DNA of 64,000 nt from Sycon ciliatum. Its lineage: Eukaryota; Porifera; Calcarea; Leucosolenida; Sycettidae. The notes under the pieces are model-generated. The model ran no database searches. It was not told the origin of the DNA and saw only the letters and a program-made list of their open reading frames with translations. Shown in pieces: positions 56,943 to 64,000 of this stretch. A program made the translations under genes and the position numbers. Where the stretch lies: NCBI RefSeq assembly GCF_964019385.1, contig NC_088651.1, positions 5,934,373-5,998,372 of the forward strand. The letters are read 5' to 3'. Every line of letters starts with the position of its first letter. The first letter of the stretch is position 1.

Positions 56943-59900
56943 TTGGCAAGAGTCAGAAAACTGCCAAGCGACTGTGGTACTCGACGGCACTGGGCAAAGA
57001 GGAGCACGCCATCAAGCTGGACTTCACTAGGCCGGTACCTGCCATCGTGGAAACGCCACCGATACTAGTGGACCGGGATGCCATCAGGTACTTGCGCATT
57101 GCCCTGGAGAAGGTCGGCAAGTGTACCAGCAAGCTAGGAGGGCAAGCTGTCGATGGGCAGCAGCCAGCAGACGGCGACGGCACTGCATCCGCAATGAAGT
57201 ACACGAACCTGAAGGTGCTGGTCATGGCCGGGAACCGAGAATGCATCGAAGGCATCCTGCATGGCCACCAAATTGCCGACGGCAAATCTCTGGCACACCT
57301 GGTCGACGTGGAGCCAGGATCCAGCGTCCTGTGCTTTGTGGACAACGTCACGGACGCGACGGGAGAAGCGTACCTTGTCCTTAACCTGCACGAGCATGAG
57401 CCCATCCGCACGGCTTGTCAACTTCTCAACCTGACGATGGATGCGTCCGACTCTGTTCTACTGGCATTCACTGATCACGACTGGCCATGGGATCGAGACA
57501 CAGCGGGAATGCAACGCTCCATGAGCGGCACCAGGATCGTGTTCAAGGAGAAGTTCGGAAACCTGAAACGGCATCCCAAGCAACTCGACCCGAACAACCC
57601 TCTCAAGCTTCTTCGAACCAAGTATGCTTGGTACGGCTGCAAAGGATCGCTTGCCTGGCAAACACGGCGGCTTGCAATAGCTGTCACGCAGCCCTACCAG
57701 ACGGTACAGTTTCCAAGTGAAAACGACGCGCGCAAGGAAGAAGCCATCAGGAGCTGCTTCAACGTCACCGACAGCAGACAATCAAACACCCCACGCACTG
57801 CCACTGCCACTGCAACTCCTGGCACGACCGACATGGGGAACGTACCGATCATTGAAGGTCCTATCATCCAGCCAATGGATAGAGTTGACCTTCGCAAGCT
57901 ACCGCGCCAGCCAATGGTCCAGTTTGACCAGCTGTTCATCAATATGGCCCTGGGCCCAAGCCTCTCCGTCCTCTCAACCGTCTCACTCGACTCCGATGAC
58001 CCACTGCCCCAGGATGCAAGCAGCCATGGTGACACCTCATCTGCAATCTGTCGTCAGTGCTTTGCATCCAATCCTGTTCCGGTCGAGCAGCGAGCCAAGT
58101 TTGTGGACGTTGTGCACAATTTGATCGAAGTGAGTCCACTGGCGAGCGAGCTACGTCACCGCAGTGACCCGACGTATGTTACAACCGTATTGACCGACGA
58201 CGAACTCAGTGCGATGACTATTGCCAACATGTGCTCCGGCGGAATGATGGCCGCTAGCATACCGGGTGATGCCAAGGTCGCTGCCATTAAACCGGGATGC
58301 GGCAGGAGACCGGAGGTGGAGCAGCGGAAACATGCTCGACTGCTTCTCTCCACGCGCCTTCTCAACATGAGGGTGCACAACTTTTTCTGCTTCGAAGGCT
58401 TGCATCTGCTCTCTCAAACCAAGGAACCTTTCCAGGACGCAGCCATGTCGCTCCTCTTACCAGCAGTAGCACTAAGCAATGTCTTCATCGTCTGCTCTGA
58501 CAATCCAGTGGGTGCAGTCAAACGGCTTGTCGCGGTTATCAAGGAGATGAAAGAGCATATGAAATCGCTCTGGGTTGATCCGAAGGAGAAGGAGTCCAAG
58601 CTAGACCCTCAGAAAATCGACAGCGGCCTGTTTACGGGCCGTCTCCTCGTACTGTCCACGTCTCAGCAAAGCAACAACGACAATGGATCCCAGAGACGCT
58701 GTCACCTTGACCGAGAGGATAAAGACACTCTCAGCGAGTTCTTCGGAGATTATGATGAGCGGCATTACGACGGAGTTCAGCTTGAAGCAGCGCAGCGGGC
58801 GGCGTGCGTTCGACAGTTTGCGGCGGAACGTATCACGGCTCACCTCGGCGAGCTTTCGACGCCGTGCTTCAAATCAGCCGGTTTCCACGACTCGCTGTGT
58901 TTGATGCTGGGCGCTGCTGCCGCTGCTTGTACTAGCTTCACATCGCTGAAGCTCAGCCAAGTCCATCACCGTGAAACCATAGAGTTTTTTGAGCTCTTGT
59001 TCACCGCGCTAAGAAGCGGAGAGTGGAATGGCAAACCTTGCAACGGTGGCACCCAAGAGTTAAAAATCGACGGAGAGGTCGTGGAGCCGTACCATCGACC
59101 GCAGAAGTACAAGTGGTCCATGGATTCCGGCTTACCCCTCGATTTCAAAGTGGATGTGGATAGTGCCGAGATAGACAAGTGCCTCGACGGCGTCGAAAAG
59201 CTGCTGAGCGATGCTGCCCGTGACATGATCAACACTCTGCGTGTTGATATCGCAAGAGCCGTACTGAAGTCTGAAGAAGACTGGTGGTCTCGAGGCCCGG
59301 CCGCTCTCCACACTCAGACCAAGACAGCGCTGGACATCCTCTGCAAACGCCGGCAAAGAGCTGTGAAGGCACCGTCCCACGCTCACAGGCAGGAACTGAA
59401 GGGAACCGTCGACCTTGAAGCAGAAACCAAATCCTGTTTCAGCTTCTTTGAGTCAATCTGGGAGCCTTGCGACCAGCCATGCTCCTACAAGCCCTGTCAC
59501 CTGCTTTGTCTGCAGCCGCGTGGTCATCGCGACAAGCATGACTGTCTGTTTGATCACGGCAAGCAAGACAAGCATTACTGCGGCAGACCTTGCACGTATT
59601 GTCGGGAGAAGAAGACCAGGGAAGGCGAGCCCGGCCAGTGTATGGCGGGAGCAGGTCACGACAGCCGTCGTTGCCAGTGCTGGCAAGAAGGAGATAACGT
59701 GCCTGCACAGCACAAGTGTGAGGAGCTGTGCAAGTACCAGGATGCCTGGGTTCACACGCATGGTAGTCGCGCGCAGGTGAGGAACTCAATTTGCCACAAG
59801 GATGCTCTGCATGACGAACCCAGCAGGGACGGCGAACATATTGGCGATGACCAGGCCGAACACAAATGCTCCGCTGAAAGACACACCTGTGCGCAGCAGT

Positions 59901-62900
59901 GCCAACTTCGACTGACTTCTCGAGCACGGTGCGAGAAATACTGCCTGCACGACATCGACAAGGGGCAAGGCCATGACCTACACACGTGTGGTGCCACAGA
60001 TCACAAGTGTCCAGACGTATGTCAAGCTGAAGGTGTGTGTGCTATAGCCAGCAACTCGGAGCCAGAGTTAGACCTCAACATCTGCAGAGACGAGGAGCAG
60101 CGAATCGGTGTGAACGGCTATAAGATGTTCTGCGGCTCGACACTGGACGCCATGACCCTGACGCACAACGGCAATCACCAGTGTTGCAAGGAACAGAAAG
60201 ATCACACGTGTACAGAGATCTGCCCACTGTGCAGCATGGTGTGTCATCTCGGCTGGGACCACGCGGGTCCGCACGATATGAAGCACGGAGAGATCCGGAA
60301 CAGTTGCTTTGCCAGGGTGCGTAATGGCCGAACGCATGAGTTGGTGTCCCATGATACACCGCCAAGATGCGATCAGCTCTGCCCTGGCAAGGACTACATG
60401 CGGGGTCACGAACACATCTTGTCCAAGGATATTGTGTCATTGCTGGCCAAACGTTCCGGCGCATTTGACACCTCTGCCTCTGGCCATAGGCCATTCTTTC
60501 CACGCCAGGAACAAGACGGGGACAACCACAAGGTTGTGAATCACACATTCTTCTGGAAGAGGCTGAATATCGTTGATCCGAATGCGGGCAGTGTCGGCTT
60601 TGACCGTTGCCCTATGCAATGCCCAAGACATCCTGCGACCAGTGCACCCTACTGCACAGGCTCTCTGTGGCATGAAGCGTTTGATGAGAAACACGAGCCA
60701 GACGACAAAGGTTACACAGGAAAGGCAGTGAGGGAAGAGATCGACGGCGTCGAGCGAAAACAAAGCCGCGGCAACGAGCACGACGTATACATAGGCCACC
60801 ATTTCCCGTGCAGCGGAGAGCCGGATCATACGTGTAACGGACTCTGCACTCTACCCGAGAAACTGGAGAAATGCATGCGCGGCACGGAGCGTTCACGGTG
60901 TTCCAAGCCTGTGGGTCACCACGGTGTGTGCTCGTGTCAGACTGCTGAAAAGCACGTCTGTGGCATCCCGTGCCCAGCTACTTTGGAGTCCGGTCTTTGT
61001 GGAGAGCCTTGTGTACGGCGCGTCGAGGAGCATAACTCTGAAGATCAACCTGATCATGAGCTGCACTGGTGTGGTATTGATAGGTGCTGCATGAAATGTG
61101 CCTGTGGTGAGAACTGCTGCAAAAGCGGTAAGCCCCTTGATCACTTGCACGGTGGTGAAGATAAGCCAATACCTCATCATTGCGGCATTCGTCACGAGTG
61201 CCGGGAGCTTTGCGAGGAGGATGGCATCTGCATGCTTGCATCCGATCCTACTACTATAGACCCTGAGAAACACAAGCGGCAATCCAGTGATGGAAATGGG
61301 TATCGTTTGCTGTGCGACATCAAGAAGCCCGTCGGAGAGATAGAGCACGAGGAGAAGCACTCCTGTCGCAACACGCACACCTGCACTGTCCAGTGTCCGG
61401 GCTGCCACCGCTACTGCACACGAGATATCAATCACGAAGGCAATCACCGGCTCGATGAACATGGCCCGTACCGGAATCAGTCTTATGTTGTTCGCAACGG
61501 AGTCAACGATGAAGTTGCGGTCGTTGGTGAACGGACCTGTGGGCAGCTGTGCAAGGAAGCAGGGCGTGGCCATACTCACTGCAAGTTGGGACGCACAAAG
61601 CAGAGACATTCTGCATTCTGGGAGTCGTTTGGATTTGACTCTCCGTGCCCGGAAGACCGTGATTTCCTGGATGGCTGTCCGGTCAAGTGCAATGCAAAGG
61701 AACGACACCGACCTAAGGCCAACGTCTACTGCCAAGGGAAACTATTCCATGAGCCGAGTGATAAACCGGAGCTGGACTACGCGACCGCCGCCACATCTCT
61801 GATGTACACCGGACTGCAAATCTATGGAGTTGACGAGAATGGGCGGGAGCTGTGCGGCCACTGGTTTGCCTGCTCCACCAAGCACAAGTGTGCAGAGGCA
61901 TGCTTCCGCTGCTCCCGTGACGAAAATCAGAGCGAGAAAAGCGCGAGGGACGTGGCCTGTCGGTTCTACCGCCACGATCACGAGTCCCGGTGCAGGTGTC
62001 GCAAAGAGCACCACCAATGCCGCGTGGAATGTGAAGCTCCTGGCTGCAAGGTGTTGTGTACGCAAGATGACTACTATGAGCATGCGGACCATAAATGTGA
62101 TGCTACTGGATGTGAGAACAGGTGTGAAATTGGTAATTGCACGGCGGATTGCAATGCACCTGACCATGTTCACTCCACAAAGAACAAAGGGCTACACCAT
62201 TGTAATCAGCCGCACTCGTGTGCCAAGTACTGTGAAGTGGATGGTGTGTGCCATGTCACAACTATCCACGGGAAAGCACCAGAGGATAGCCGGGAACTTG
62301 TCTCCGGTTTAAGCAACACCACCGGATTTCAACTGAAGTGTGTGAAGCCGTTACCAGCCGGGAAGAAATTGCACGCAGGGAAACATGAGTGTTCCGCCGA
62401 ATCTCATACCTGCAAGGAGCAATGCCCACTGTGCAAACGTCACTGTGAACTACACGCTGGACACCACAAGAGCGGTTCTCTTCATCAGGTCCAGCACGGG
62501 ACAATCGTGACAGCCGTGAAGCTCTCGGTCGGGCTTGACGACGAGATCCACATTGAAGGAGGTGTAACATGCCAAGATATGTGCGAGAAAGGAGGACGAG
62601 GCCACTTACACATCGGAAGTGCTTACATGACTTTAAAGAAAAGCTTCAGCACTCATGCAAAATTCTGGCATGATATGAAGTTCAAAGACCCAGCTTCTCC
62701 AGAGCAGCAGAAGCAGTATGGTCTTTGCAGAAAGCCGTGTATCTTGCCGCACAGCAGTTATCCTCCATACTGTGCCTACGACGTGAACCACCTATACCCA
62801 ACTACCGATACTGCCAACCGATCGTCGGTATTTCATCACTGTAAGCAGCAACACATTTGCAACCAGCCCTGTGAGGCACTGGGAGTCTGTTTTATTCTCT

Positions 62901-64000
62901 CACCGGGTGGTCACGAACAGCCTCTGAACGTCACCGCAACCGCATTTCCCAACGGCTTCAGGAACTCATTCTGCAAGATTCCCATACCACCCCGTCTTCA
63001 AATGCATGACAAGTCCCACCACTGTGGTGTTGTCCACCACTGTAATAAGTCCTGCAGCATGTGTGGACACTGCTGTTCACTTCCATACGATCACACTGGC
63101 ACTGCCTGCTCCGTGACTCACGGTAGCATCAAGCTGGACGTTCTTGCCAAGATCGCCTTACTGGACAAGGATGGAAGAGAAGTGCAACTGCCAGATGCTG
63201 CAATCACCTGTAACAAGCTATGTAAGATTGCTGGGCCATCTCATTCTCATCTCATCTACGACGTGGATGCTGCCAGCAGCACCTCCACCTCATGTACCAA
63301 GGCAAGCCAAGTGTCTCATAGGACCTTCTGGGACAACCTGTCATTATTGGATCCATATCCTGAAGGGGAGTCGCGCCTATTCAACGCCTGCCCAAAAGTG
63401 TGTACCCTGCCTGGCCACGACGGCATTGAAAACAGGCGGTGCCTTGGTGAAATCCATCATCAACTCTACAACCCGGAGGCCGAGCCAGAACGAGGTTTCA
63501 CTGCTGAAGAGCGGCATGGACAGTTACAAGGCCATCGGTTCGAATGCGAAGAGCACGTCTGCGGTGACAAGTGTGAACTGTTTCAAGATGGACAACGGTG
63601 TGAAGGCACCTGCACTCTACTGGAAGGCCATGACAAGAGTGCGCAGCCCTGCAAGTGCAAATCAGCACACACCTGTCGCATCAAATGCCAAGATACCGAC
63701 TGCACACAGCGTTGCTCTAAGGATGACAACCATGAAGTCTCAAGCTCCAGCCCTCTGCAACACTACTGCCGGAATAGCCACAAGTGCAAGGTAGCATGCA
63801 ACGAGCATGGGCCATGCAAAGTTGTCCCAGAAGTAGAGAAAGAAAGCTTCATCGGCGAGAATTCCAACGCTGAGAAGATTGCTGGCAATGCATTCAAGCT
63901 TTTTTGCAACATACCAGTGCCACCTGGACAAGCCAAACATCCTGGTGTGAAACACAGCTGTCAACAGGCGCACGGATGTGACAAAACATGTCCATTGTGT
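56943..64000 (+). CDS. CARD giant gene, 7-kb terminal exon: central domain plus Cys/His array (partial)
   Basis: It is open in one frame for 2352 codons to the window edge, phase 1 from CARD4. Residues about 1-840 (56943-59460) hold a globular region with an AT-repeat linker near 57790. It includes VHNFFCFEGLHLL followed by PAVALSNVFIVCSDNP and RLLVLSTSQ, faintly like the switch and core strands of VLIG/GBP-type GTPases. No GxxxxGK[ST] P-loop is visible, so nucleotide binding is doubtful. From WEPCDQPCSYKPCHLLC (59461) onward the protein is Cys/His-rich. It has repeated HxCxxxCxxxGxC units resembling NF-X1 zinc fingers, CPLC...C with GHxGxHxxxHG, and TCGQLC...GRGHTHC. FW...F.DP...CP..C landmarks lie near 60550, 61616, 62663 and 63324. 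The paralogue at 10133-13394 suggests ~978 more codons beyond 64000. Function is inferred only: a metal-binding effector or scaffold coupled to CARD signalling. Confidence 0.88.

Noticed and set aside
56943..59460. NLR-type NACHT/NB-ARC ATPase in the CARD protein
   Set aside because: No Walker A GxxxxGK[ST] or Walker B signature was found in the central region.
56943..64000. Prokaryotic-style shadow frames on the minus strand across the 7-kb exon
   Set aside because: They are antisense to a single long open frame with coherent Cys/His motifs and show no families.

Overview
This is eukaryotic, almost certainly metazoan, nuclear DNA. It has spliced genes with GT/AG introns, CARD death-fold exons, dinucleotide microsatellites, LTR, LINE, SINE and tyrosine-recombinase retroelements, and many TIR-bearing DNA transposons and MITEs. 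The repeat mix and the frequent words built on TACATGTA suggest a marine invertebrate, possibly a sponge. The phylum cannot be fixed from the sequence alone.

Layout. Positions 1-3500 are gene-free, with microsatellites and MITEs. Positions 3502-10132 hold an LTR retrotransposon with an intact 1403-residue Gag-Pol frame and a tRNA-Phe-type primer site. Its 5' LTR is truncated, and a THAP-type DNA transposon sits inside its 3' LTR. Exactly at the 3' LTR end begins a 3.26-kb open Cys/His-rich fragment (10133-13394), which is a second copy of the 3' part of the large gene at the right end of the window. Positions 14.3-20.8 kb carry a minus-strand DIRS/Ngaro-like element and a broken minus-strand LINE. 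Positions 20.9-40 kb are a repeat graveyard: SINEs, MITEs, hairpins, a LINE with a restriction-like endonuclease, THAP and Harbinger remnants, and a 1-kb foldback element.

From about 40.6 kb to the right edge runs one large plus-strand gene, reconstructed here from splice sites and reading phase. It has small linker exons alternating with four CARD exons, all four in phase 0 to 1. They are followed by one uninterrupted 7.06-kb exon that leaves the window still open. That exon encodes about 840 residues of weakly recognisable sequence (possibly a degenerate VLIG/GBP-like G domain) and then more than 1500 residues of repeated Cys/His modules with NF-X1-like spacing. The fragment at 10-13.4 kb supplies the likely remainder of the C terminus, including a stop codon and an AATAAA. 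The inferred protein is about 3700 residues: CARD x4, central domain, Cys/His array. CARDs recruit partners by homotypic contact, so an innate-immune or cell-death scaffold or sensor is the natural hypothesis, but function is inferred. This gene and its transposon-broken paralogue are the most interesting content.
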